From an uncultured Clostridia bacterium (GTDB lineage: Bacteria; Bacillota; Clostridia; Lachnospirales; Lachnospiraceae), in contig CALBNS010000128.1 in the NCBI GenBank assembly GCA_937896665.1, forward strand, positions 1 to 8,958: a stretch of DNA of 8,958 nucleotides. Direction: 5' to 3'. Position 1 is the stretch's first letter, and every line of letters starts with the position of its first letter. The notes under the pieces were generated by a model. That model worked only from the letters and a program-made list of their open reading frames with translations. It was not told where the DNA came from and searched no databases. This document shows positions 1-4,718 of this stretch, piece by piece. Position numbers and translations under genes: made by a program.

Positions 1-1
1 G

Positions 2-484
2 TATCTAAACAGGGGAGTTCTGGCAGATCTAAAACTATTGATGAACTTCGACATGCTGCGGTTTTATGATATGCCGAGTGCAAAGCTGAAAGAAATGCTG
101 TACCTTTTAAATACCGCAAATCTGGACAGCTATGGTTTTCATCACCCAGAAGCCCATGTAATAGAAAGCGGGCCGGTGGTTTTCTGCGGCTGGCTGGATC
201 ACCGCTGCGAGCGGCCTTACCGTACAGAGGTACAGCTTTACAAAGCACTGCTCTCTTTAAAAAGGAGCATTGACCGGGAATGTATCATCACTGCCCAAAG
301 AGAAGCCTTGCAAATGCTGTGCTGCGTGATTGCCAATCTGGAATACCGATTCTTCAAAGCCTATGGCATGGAGATTGAGGACAAACGCACTGTTTACAGC
401 GCGTGCAGGTACCATCTGATACCGAAGGAAGATGAACCGAGCGTATGCTTGATGCGTGACTGGATCTATCTGCCGAGTGCCTAA
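2..484 (+). CDS. Unrecognised hypothetical protein, probably 5'-partial
   Basis: I do not recognise this family. The frame is open from base 2, so the gene may begin upstream of the window; inside it the first start options are TTG at 38 and ATG at 41, but the only purine-rich stretch (AGGGGAG, 11-17) is too far from them to be a convincing ribosome-binding site. From TTG 38 the product is 148 residues. It is soluble-looking, with no signal peptide or membrane segment, and contains a Cys-rich stretch (MLCCVIANLEYRFF) and aromatic-rich ends. The last codons (LPSA-stop) repeat a motif near the start (MPSAKLKEML), and the DNA after the stop would continue that motif (LKEML-stop) if four bases were restored, so the 3' end may be eroded. 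Codon use matches the following cassette. Start and function are uncertain. Confidence 0.55.
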   Translation, partial: YLNRGVLADLKLLMNFDMLRFYDMPSAKLKEMLYLLNTANLDSYGFHHPEAHVIESGPVVFCGWLDHRCERPYRTEVQLYKALLSLKRSIDRECIITAQREALQMLCCVIANLEYRFFKAYGMEIEDKRTVYSACRYHLIPKEDEPSVCLMRDWIYLPSA

Positions 485-546
485 AGGAAATGCTTTGAAT
501 TGTATATAGGTGCATGGAACTTTCACCCTTTTTACCCCACACTATG

Positions 547-575
547 TTGATATTTCTTTAAATGTTGGGTATAAT
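547..575 (+). promoter_or_regulatory. Sigma-A-type promoter of the DUF3990/DUF3791 cassette
   Basis: TTGATA (547-552) and a perfect TATAAT (570-575) are separated by 17 bases, close to the vegetative consensus. The expected transcription start is near 582, only about 10 bases before the ATG at 593, so the leader is extremely short. An imperfect inverted repeat (TCACCC 523-528 / GGGTGA 582-587, and ACCCCACA 534-541 / TGTTGGGT 563-570 with one mismatch) brackets the promoter and could be an operator. Confidence 0.75.
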
Positions 576-592
576 ATAAATGGGTGAGGACA

Positions 593-895
593 ATGAGTTT
601 AATAATCAGTACCGTAAAAAAGGAAAAACAGCGGATCGATTACATGTTGGAAAAATACCGGGAAATTTTGGCCGGACTTCCTAAAGGTACGATCTCGGAA
701 AAAAAGGTCAATGGAAATACCTATTGCTATTTAAAATACCGGGATGGCAAAAAAGTGGTTTCAAAATACATTGGGAAAAACGATATTGAATCCATACGCG
801 GTCAGATTGAAAAGCGGCGTCATGTGGAGGCAATGATTCACTCCCTGACAGAAGAACAGAAATTTGCAGAAAAAGTATTGGAGGGAAAGATATGA
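593..895 (+). CDS. DUF6788-like small basic protein, first gene of the ART cassette
   Basis: This is a small lysine-rich cytoplasmic protein of 100 residues from ATG 593; an in-frame GTG at 584 would add three residues. I prefer 593 because GGTGAGG lies just upstream, although its spacing is short. An N-terminal helix (roughly 5-30) leads to a compact beta unit with LPKGTIS, then a YCYLKYRDGKK stretch and KYIGKND (about 31-65), and a second charged helix to the end. The G-x-I / Y-x-Y-x-x-R-D-G-K / K-Y-I-G pattern resembles DUF6788-type proteins, which are small basic proteins of unknown role often found on mobile elements. It overlaps the next gene by four bases (ATGA), so the two are translationally coupled. 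In this position it could be a regulator or antitoxin-like partner of the downstream ADP-ribosyltransferase-like protein; that is inference from context only. Confidence 0.75.
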   Translation: MSLIISTVKKEKQRIDYMLEKYREILAGLPKGTISEKKVNGNTYCYLKYRDGKKVVSKYIGKNDIESIRGQIEKRRHVEAMIHSLTEEQKFAEKVLEGKI

Positions 896-1383
896 TCTTA
901 TATCATGGAAGCAATGTGATAGTCTCCGAACCAAGGCTGATCCAGCAAAACCGATTTTTGGATTTTGGGTTTGGCTTTTATACGACTACCAATAAGAAAC
1001 AGGCAGTTTCCTTTGCGGAAAAGGTGTACCGCAGACGGAAAGAAGGCGGAAAGATCGTCAATGTCTATGAGATTGACGAACAGGTTGCCTTTTCGGAATG
1101 TTCGGTATTACATTTTGAGTCTGCCGATGAAGCGTGGCTGGACTTTGTATCGGATAACAGATCCGGCAACTATGAAGGACCGGAATATGATTTTGTTTAT
1201 GGCCCTGTTGCAAACGATGACGTTTATACGACCTTTACCCTCTATACATCCGGTGTTCTGACAAAGGAGCAGACATTGGAAGCACTGAAAATCAAGAAGC
1301 TGTATAATCAGTTGGTTTTAGGTTCTGAAAAGGCATTATGCTATCTGAAATTTAAAGGAACTTTGCCGGAGGTGGAATGGTAA
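892..1383 (+). CDS. DUF3990 family protein, ADP-ribosyltransferase-like
   Basis: The 163-residue product matches DUF3990, a family placed in the ADP-ribosyltransferase (ART) superfamily. The expected motifs are present: an NAD-binding LYHGS at residues 3-7 (His5), FGFGFYTTTNKKQA at 25-38 (Tyr30), and the third-motif region YNQLVLGSEKALCYLKF at 138-154, where Gln140 or Glu146 would occupy the catalytic acidic/amide position. By family analogy it would transfer ADP-ribose from NAD+ to an unknown macromolecule or hydrolyse NAD+, in the cytoplasm; no secretion signal is visible. The length is normal for a stand-alone DUF3990 protein. The start is ATG 892 with a GGAGGG ribosome-binding site, overlapping the upstream stop. 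The next start (1383) touches its TAA. The compact four-gene layout suggests a toxin-like enzyme held by its neighbours. Family assignment is firm; activity and target are inferred. Confidence 0.85.
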   Translation: MILYHGSNVIVSEPRLIQQNRFLDFGFGFYTTTNKKQAVSFAEKVYRRRKEGGKIVNVYEIDEQVAFSECSVLHFESADEAWLDFVSDNRSGNYEGPEYDFVYGPVANDDVYTTFTLYTSGVLTKEQTLEALKIKKLYNQLVLGSEKALCYLKFKGTLPEVEW

Positions 1384-1622
1384 TGGATGAAAAGAAATTT
1401 GAGGCTATGCTCACCTTGATCGTACCAAAGACAGTTAATTTGATTACAGAAAACTATCCATATGATGAAGTTACAGCATATAAAGAGTTTTATGCCTCAA
1501 AAGTTTATTCGCTGTTGGAGCAGGAAGATACAAAAATGTGGCATTTCAGTCCTTTAACGCTGTTCAATATGTTTGACCAAGAAAAAAGGACTGGGGATTT
1601 TACGATCCCGGAGGAGGTATGA
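1383..1622 (+). CDS. Small unknown protein between DUF3990 and DUF3791
   Basis: This encodes a 79-residue acidic, all-helical-looking protein (MDEKKFEAML...). It contains TENYPYDEVTAYKEFYASKVYSLLEQEDT (written in parts: TENYPYDEV, then TAYKEFYASKVYSLL) and a Trp-His-Phe-Ser-Pro motif before the C-terminus. I do not know a named domain for it, but it has the look of the short DUF3791-like helpers that accompany DUF3990 genes. ATG 1383 is chosen because GGAGGTGG (1368-1375) sits at an ideal distance; ATG 1377, two codons earlier, is too close to it. The start shares one base with the upstream TAA (TAATG), and the stop overlaps the next gene, so all four cassette proteins are likely made in fixed proportion. 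A role as binding partner or antitoxin of the ART-like protein is plausible but not shown. Confidence 0.75.
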   Translation: MDEKKFEAMLTLIVPKTVNLITENYPYDEVTAYKEFYASKVYSLLEQEDTKMWHFSPLTLFNMFDQEKRTGDFTIPEEV

Positions 1623-1624
1623 TT

Positions 1625-1837
1625 ATGAGTAAAGAAGGAAATTTTTTAGCGTACTGTATCGAAAAATATAAATCTGCGAAGCACCTGACAGGAAAACAGG
1701 TTAGTGAACTGTTCAGCAAATACAATGTATGGGACTATATCTATTCATGTTTTGAGGCGCTGCATACGACTGGCGATAACTATATTGTGGAAGATATTGA
1801 CTTGTATATTGAAGCGCGTCAGCAGGCAATGGCATAA
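1625..1837 (+). CDS. DUF3791 domain-containing protein
   Basis: The 70-residue product fits DUF3791 over its full length: an N-terminal FLAYCIEKYKSAKHLTG helix, the G-K-Q-V-S-E-L-F segment, then YNVWDYIYSCFEALHTTG and a final IVEDIDLYIEAR helix. DUF3791 proteins are small cytoplasmic proteins of unknown function that recur beside DUF3990 genes. The start is set at ATG 1625 because GAGGAGGT (1611-1618) is correctly spaced for it, while ATG 1619 directly abuts that site. It is the last gene of the cassette: 25 bases after its stop lies a strong intrinsic terminator. Partnership with the ART-like protein is likely from conserved neighbourhood; whether it neutralises, activates or guides it cannot be read from sequence. 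Confidence 0.85.
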   Translation: MSKEGNFLAYCIEKYKSAKHLTGKQVSELFSKYNVWDYIYSCFEALHTTGDNYIVEDIDLYIEARQQAMA

Positions 1838-1862
1838 AGCAGATGATACTATCGACTTATTC

Positions 1863-1892
1863 AACCCGTTTGTTTTAAACAAGCGGGTTTTT
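1863..1892 (+). terminator. Rho-independent terminator after the DUF3791 gene
   Basis: AACCCGTTTGTTT (1863-1875) pairs with AAACAAGCGGGTT (1877-1889), with a single T-G wobble, followed by a T run to 1892. It closes the four-gene cassette. The next ribosome-binding site starts only about ten bases later, so it also lies in or just before the leader of the thyX operon. Confidence 0.85.
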
Positions 1893-1917
1893 CTATATTT
1901 AAAAGGAGGTACAGCAT

Positions 1918-2244
1918 ATCGATCAAAAAGAATTTTACCGTATTTTTCAAGAGCAGGTCAAAGAGTGCGACCGCCTGTTAAACCGTAAAGCTAAGGAATA
2001 TACCGGAGATAACCCGGACCGCCTCAGTGCGTTTAAAACGGCTGCGGTCATTCAGGGAAGCACCCCGCAGCGGGCGCTTGCCGGGATGATGGCGAAGCAT
2101 GTCATTTCAATCTATGATATGTGTTTCGCACAGGAGGCTTCTTTTGATATGGAAGTCTGGAATGAAAAAATAACAGACACTTTGAACTACTTATTTTTAT
2201 TAAAAGCTATTGTAAAGGAGGAAAACGACTATCGATCGAATTGA
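1918..2244 (+). CDS. MazG/DUF1599-like nucleotide-metabolism protein with apparent ATC start
   Basis: A 108-codon frame encodes an all-helical protein with the features of small phage or mobile-element nucleotide proteins: KAKEYTGD at about 24-31, GMMAKHVISIYDM at 56-68 and a terminal EKITDTLNYLFLLKA at 83-97. The E-K-x-x-D-x-x-N-Y pattern is typical of DUF1599 / MazG-like metal-binding folds that act on nucleotides. This suggests a (d)NTP pyrophosphohydrolase or nucleotide-modification role, fitting the thyX and dut genes that follow. AAGGAGGT (1903-1910) is placed seven bases before ATC GAT CAA; an in-frame stop at 1900 leaves no ATG, GTG or TTG before about residue 56, so ATC 1918 appears to be the start, or the gene has lost its start. 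Its stop lies inside the first codons of thyX. Family call moderate, coding status good. Confidence 0.6.
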   Translation: MDQKEFYRIFQEQVKECDRLLNRKAKEYTGDNPDRLSAFKTAAVIQGSTPQRALAGMMAKHVISIYDMCFAQEASFDMEVWNEKITDTLNYLFLLKAIVKEENDYRSN

Positions 2245-2997
2245 AACATGCGTATTAAACTGCTATGCTGTGGAGGAAGCAGAAAAAAATATGGTATTCA
2301 CTGCAAGGCTGACACAACGAGGGCATAAGATCCATTCCATGAAAGACCTTATGACCTTATACCACCAATCTTACACCGGGGAGACTGTTAAAATATCAGT
2401 TCCCTCCCACATCCGACAGTACAGAAATTTGCGGCTGTCACCGTTGCCGTTGTCGGCACCAGCAGACGATTTTTGGCACAGATTACCCGCCATCAGAATG
2501 AAACAAAATTTATGAGCGCGTCTTTGCAGTACAGCGATTACGCCGGTCATGCGGATTTTGTGGTTCCCTATGAGGTATTAACAGCCGATCCGTCAATCCG
2601 TGACTTCTATCTGAAAAGCTGCCGGGAAGCAATGAGCGCTTATGAAAAGCTGGAGGCAATGGGGATTTCCAATGATTCAGCCGGTTATCTGGCATTACAG
2701 AGCCTTCGCAATATCCTGATTATCAGCGCAACGCCCTATCAGTGGAAGCACATGATCGGACAGCGGGTATGCAGGCGCAATACGGAAGAAACCCGGTATG
2801 TACTCTTAAAAATATGGGATGACCTGTACCGTTTGAGTCCGCAGCTATTTTCACCGGAGCAGACCGGTCCTTTCTGTCAGAGGGATTGCTGCAAAGAAAA
2901 AAAGATGTCCTGTAAAAAACCGGTTTCAAAAAATATGCTGCCGTCAGAGCTTCTTTTGCAGGACTTTCCCGGAATCAGGAAAGGAGGCTGCGTTTGA
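2231..2997 (+). pseudogene. thyX: Flavin-dependent thymidylate synthase (ThyX), frameshifted
   Basis: ThyX makes dTMP from dUMP with FAD, NADPH and methylene-tetrahydrofolate. The N-terminal part is read from 2231 (RIETCVLNCYAVEEAE..., RGHKIHSMKDLMTLYHQ). The rest is in another frame from about 2404: LPHPTVQKFAAVTVAVVG, then SRRFLAQITRHQNETKFMSA, SLQYSDY, then NILIISATPYQWKHMIGQR, CRRNTEETRY and a Cys-rich tail (PFCQRDCCKEKKMSC). RHQ-N-E-x-K-F-M-S-A-S-L-Q-Y corresponds to the ThyX signature. Restoring one C at the CCC of 2402-2404 would give one continuous ~255-residue protein, so this is a single-base deletion. Unless the base is a sequence error, the product stops at 2515. AAAGGAGG (2214-2221) precedes ATC GAT at 2231, again without ATG; GTG 2270 lacks a ribosome-binding site. 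The end overlaps dut by four bases. Family identification is strong; functionality is doubtful. Confidence 0.8.
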
Positions 2998-3407
2998 AGA
3001 TAAAGCTCCTTGATTTTGGACTGCCTAAGGAACACCTTCCCTTCCGCTCCCATGACAATGACGCGGGTGCCGATGTATATCTGCCTTTTGACTGTATAGT
3101 AAAGCCGGGAGAAGTTGCCAAGATCCCTTTGGGCTTCGGCCTGGAACTGCCGGACGGATATGCGGGATATATTTTCCCAAGAAGCAGCCTTGCGGCTAAG
3201 GGAATCGTATGTGAACTGCCGCCTGTGGATTCCGGGTATCGAGGTCAGATCCATGCTATCGTCAGTAATGTAGGCAGCCAAAAGCAGCAGCTTCTAAAAG
3301 GCTCCCGGATCGGTCAGCTTGTCATTATGCCGGTGATTATCGCAGAATTTGTCGATGAATTTGGAGAAGCCAGAGGAACCGGCGCTTTTGGCAGTACGGG
3401 AAAATAG
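2994..3407 (+). CDS. dut: dUTP diphosphatase (dUTPase)
   Basis: This 137-residue trimeric-type dUTPase hydrolyses dUTP to dUMP and pyrophosphate, keeping uracil out of DNA and supplying the ThyX substrate. All five family motifs are intact: DAGADVYL (23-30), PRSSLAAKGI (62-71), PPVDSGYRG (76-84, with catalytic-loop Asp79 and Tyr82), GSRIGQLVI (103-111) and the C-terminal RGTGAFGSTG (127-136). Length is normal for bacterial and phage enzymes. The start is TTG 2994, preceded by AAAGGAGG about seven bases upstream; its TTGA overlaps the thyX stop, so translation is coupled. With the MazG/DUF1599-like gene and thyX it forms a dTTP-supply operon of a kind often carried by phages and integrative elements. 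It is the only intact enzyme of the three. A bidirectional terminator follows at 3446-3480. Confidence 0.93.
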   Translation: MKIKLLDFGLPKEHLPFRSHDNDAGADVYLPFDCIVKPGEVAKIPLGFGLELPDGYAGYIFPRSSLAAKGIVCELPPVDSGYRGQIHAIVSNVGSQKQQLLKGSRIGQLVIMPVIIAEFVDEFGEARGTGAFGSTGK

Positions 3408-3445
3408 GGTTGATTTGTTCCCTTTGGGGAATACTAAAGTAAGAT

Positions 3446-3480
3446 TAAAGCGGCCAGCTTCAATCGGGCTGACCGCTTTA
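3446..3480. terminator. Probable bidirectional terminator between dut and minus-strand remnants
   Basis: TAAAGCGG (3446-3453) pairs with CCGCTTTA (3473-3480), continued by CAGC (3455-3458) with GCTG (3468-3471) across one C-A mismatch, leaving a nine-base loop. T-rich sequence follows on the plus strand (CTTCTTATCG) and on the minus strand (ATCTTACTTT). It sits between convergent frames, dut and the minus-strand fragments, where a two-way terminator is expected. Confidence 0.7.
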
Positions 3481-3484
3481 CTTC

Positions 3485-3577
3485 TTATCGTTTATTGATT
3501 CGCAAATTCTCATCTCCTATTTTTCGCAAATTAAATTTTCCGCCAATCAGCTCGTTTTTGTATATACTCTGCTCCAT
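3485..3577 (-). pseudogene. Short minus-strand coding remnant, unrecognised
   Basis: The minus strand is open from about 3609 to the stop at 3485; the first ATG (3577) gives 30 residues, MEQSIYKNELIGG then KFNLRKIGDENLRINKR. The stretch before that ATG (NPDVPKLQ) also reads like protein. AAGGAG lies a little further upstream on this strand but no ATG, GTG or TTG is placed for it. A repeated N-L-R reflects the direct repeat TTCGCAAATT at 3499-3508 and 3523-3532. I see only a loose similarity to the beginning of TnpV-type proteins and do not assign a family. It is most likely a decayed gene end, bounded by the bidirectional terminator. Confidence 0.35.
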
Positions 3578-3632
3578 CTGCAGTTTAGGAACGTCAGGGT
3601 TTGCGAATTGTTATCTCCTTCCAGATCTAAAA

Positions 3633-3656
3633 GAGATATGACCTAAGTCATATCTC
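3633..3656 (-). terminator. Minus-strand terminator with the stop codon of the DUF6618-like remnant in its loop
   Basis: A perfect ten-base inverted repeat, GAGATATGAC / GTCATATCTC, encloses a four-base loop and is followed on the minus strand by TTTT. The TAG stop of the minus-strand fragment (3643-3645) lies within the loop. Confidence 0.65.
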
Positions 3657-3846
3657 CATATTGTTTCGCATATATTCCCAATGCCTCTGCGATGGTGATT
3701 GCGTCGACTGGTGATAACCAGCGGCTTAATTGTTCTCGATTCCAGAATACATCTGTCAATTCTGCAAGCGGACTCCCGACTCCCCATTCAGGAATACATA
3801 TATACCACCCATATTCATATTGACCTATTATGGCATTTTCAATATA
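3643..3846 (-). pseudogene. DUF6618-like protein, C-terminal fragment
   Basis: Read on the minus strand, this gives about 67 residues with strong protein character and no start codon. It contains GQYEYGWYICIPEWGVG, then SPLAELTDVFWNREQLSRW, then LSPVDAITIAEALGIYAKQ and a TAG stop. The Gln-Tyr-Glu-Tyr-Gly ... I-P-x-W-G-V-G ... FWNRE-L-S-R pattern resembles the C-terminal half of DUF6618-type proteins, small unknowns common on Clostridia mobile elements. The upstream half is missing: a TGA lies at 3856-3858, and from about 3846 the opposite strand reads as the end of an ABC permease. A deletion or recombination therefore joined two unrelated genes near 3840-3850. The reading frame kept intact to the stop suggests fairly recent truncation. 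Family name is from memory of the pattern, moderate confidence. Confidence 0.5.
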
Positions 3847-3974
3847 CTTTTCCTTTCATTCCTTTGCTGATTTATGGGATTTGCTTAGTGGTAATATCTA
3901 TTACCATTTCAGCTATCTGCTTAAAAGTGCAATGCAAAGAACCTCTAATGAAGCGCATTAAGACATCGGAATAA
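3846..3974 (+). pseudogene. FtsX-type ABC permease, C-terminal stub
   Basis: About 42 residues remain: a hydrophobic helix (FIPLLIYGICLVVISITISA) followed by a basic tail (KVQCKEPLMKRIKTSE) and TAA at 3972. This is the usual ending of MacB/FtsX-type permeases of peptide-resistance or lipoprotein-type ABC exporters: last transmembrane segment, then a short cytoplasmic K/R tail. Everything upstream, including the ATPase expected in such operons, is gone and replaced by the minus-strand DUF6618-like fragment. A second permease remnant starts 37 bases later, consistent with the common two-permease layout. The frame continues open further upstream (to 3699), but that portion is antisense to the minus-strand fragment and not part of the permease. 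Confidence 0.55.
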
Positions 3975-4011
3975 TGCAAAACCAGTATTCAAGGAACGGA
4001 GATTATCTCTT

Positions 4012-4330
4012 ATGACTTTACTATTTGAAAATGATACAAGTGGTATCATAAAACGTATATCGAGTAAGAGTCTAAACTCTAATCGAAAAAGAAATATATT
4101 TACTATATTGACGATTATTCTTGCTAGTGTCTTATTGTCAGCTATTGTACTATAATGGTTTTGGTGTAGCTCAAAAGACAGAGAATCCGTACTTCTTCTA
4201 CTCATTCCCGTGGCAGGTAATATTGATCTATATAGCGATTCTTGTGATTGTTCAAATGATATTGATTTCTTATACAACGGGAACCTTTAAAAAGCAGTCT
4301 TTGGTTGAACAAATGAGAGAAATGGAATAA
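4012..4330 (+). pseudogene. Second FtsX-type ABC permease reduced to its two ends by an internal deletion
   Basis: ATG 4012, with GGAG ten bases upstream, starts a typical permease N-terminus: MTLLFENDTSGIIKRISSKS, a basic stretch (RKRN) and the first membrane helix IFTILTIILASVLLSAIVL, ending in TAA at 4153-4155. Directly after this, in another frame, comes a typical permease C-terminus: NGFGVAQKTENPYFFYSFPW, the helix QVILIYIAILVIVQMILISY and the tail TTGTFKKQSLVEQMREME with TAA at 4328-4330. The large middle part, several hundred residues in the intact family, is missing, and the join near 4150 is out of frame. The gene cannot make a working transporter, though a 47-residue one-helix peptide could still be translated. 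The terminator at 4335-4379 is probably the original operon end. Confidence 0.65.
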
Positions 4331-4334
4331 TAAC

Positions 4335-4379
4335 AAATTGGCCGGAGTGACGAAAATGACTACTCTGGCTAATTTTTTT
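4335..4379 (+). terminator. Rho-independent terminator after the permease remnant
   Basis: AAATTGGCCGGAGT (4335-4348) pairs with ACTCTGGCTAATTT (4362-4375) over 14 positions including two G-T wobbles, followed by seven T residues (4373-4379). Confidence 0.85.
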
Positions 4380-4405
4380 GTTTTTAGGACATTTCTGCAA
4401 CATTT

Positions 4406-4437
4406 CCCTTTTAATATCATTAAAAAATGATAAAGGG
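4406..4437. repeat. Inverted repeat upstream of the tnpV remnant
   Basis: TATCATT (4415-4421) and AATGATA (4426-4432) form a perfect stem with an AAAA loop. It is extended by CCCTT (4406-4410) pairing with AAGGG (4433-4437) around a four-base bulge. Function is unknown; it may be an old terminator or operator of the lost transposon region. Confidence 0.45.
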
Positions 4438-4487
4438 GGATGTGCTATGAAACCTATTCTACTTGTAGATCGAGAACGATAAGAAAG

Positions 4488-4575
4488 ATGGAACAGACAA
4501 TGAAGAAAACAATATTTGAAGAAATGGGCGGAACTTATATCAGACAAGGGGATTATCTTATCCCCTGTCTGAATG
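4488..4575 (+). pseudogene. tnpV: TnpV N-terminal fragment (transposon-encoded protein)
   Basis: ATG 4488 opens the sequence MEQTMKKTIFEEMGG then TYIRQGDYLIPCL, which is the highly characteristic start of TnpV, a small accessory protein of Tn4451-type serine-recombinase transposons. Full TnpV proteins are about 110-130 residues. Here the family sequence ends after roughly 28 residues at C-L, and the frame continues with unrelated residues (NVETLETELFNRNIKCANS) to TAA at 4629-4631. An in-frame ATG at 4440 with AAAGGGGG upstream gives a 63-residue product with an unrelated N-terminus, so a chimeric peptide could be expressed. The similarity stops inside a strong hairpin (4540-4572), which may mark the recombination point. 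It shows that a Tn4451-like or related mobilisable element was once here, immediately next to the restriction-modification block. Confidence 0.7.
4540..4572. repeat. Hairpin at the tnpV truncation point
   Basis: TCAGACAAGGGGAT (4540-4553) and ATCCCCTGTCTGA (4560-4572) are inverted copies with one bulged A and a six-base loop. TnpV similarity ends at the right edge of this palindrome. Confidence 0.6.
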
Positions 4576-4649
4576 TGGAGACGCTAGAAACTGAGTTGTT
4601 TAATCGAAACATTAAATGTGCGAACTCATAATTAAGTGTGAAAAGGAAC

Positions 4650-4678
4650 TTGCCATATCGTTGTATGTATGATATGAT
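4650..4678 (+). promoter_or_regulatory. Promoter and candidate operator of the restriction-modification operon
   Basis: TTGCCA (4650-4655), a 17-base spacer and TATGAT (4673-4678) preceded by TGA (4670-4672, an extended -10) form a good sigma-A promoter about 40 bases before the XRE gene. A perfect inverted repeat CATATC (4654-4659) / GATATG (4671-4676) overlaps the end of the -35 and the -10. That is where an autoregulating XRE or controller protein would be expected to bind. The operator role is inferred. Confidence 0.65.
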
Positions 4679-4718
4679 AAGAAAGAAACGAATATATGTT
4701 CTGGGTTTGGAGGACGCA

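Noticed and set aside
1704..1988. Plus-strand open frame running across the DUF3791 gene, the terminator and the next gene
   Set aside because: It is out of frame with both genes and crosses a strong terminator; the two flanking frames have clear protein character.
2877..3281. Long minus-strand open frame opposite dut
   Set aside because: It is antisense to a dUTPase with all five motifs, has no family likeness and no ribosome-binding site.
3499..3607. CRISPR-like or att repeat from TTCGCAAATT copies at 3499 and 3523 and inverted TTTGCGAA at 3600
   Set aside because: Only three 8-10 base copies with irregular spacing; two are explained by a repeated N-L-R in the minus-strand remnant.
3699..3845. 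Plus-strand extension upstream of the ABC-permease stub
   Set aside because: This part is antisense to the DUF6618-like fragment, which reads as real protein; the plus-strand translation is not permease-like before about 3846.
4440..4487. ATG 4440 as the true start of the tnpV remnant
   Set aside because: Its ribosome-binding site is good, but the encoded residues (CYETYSTCRSRTIRK) are unlike TnpV, whose normal start matches ATG 4488.
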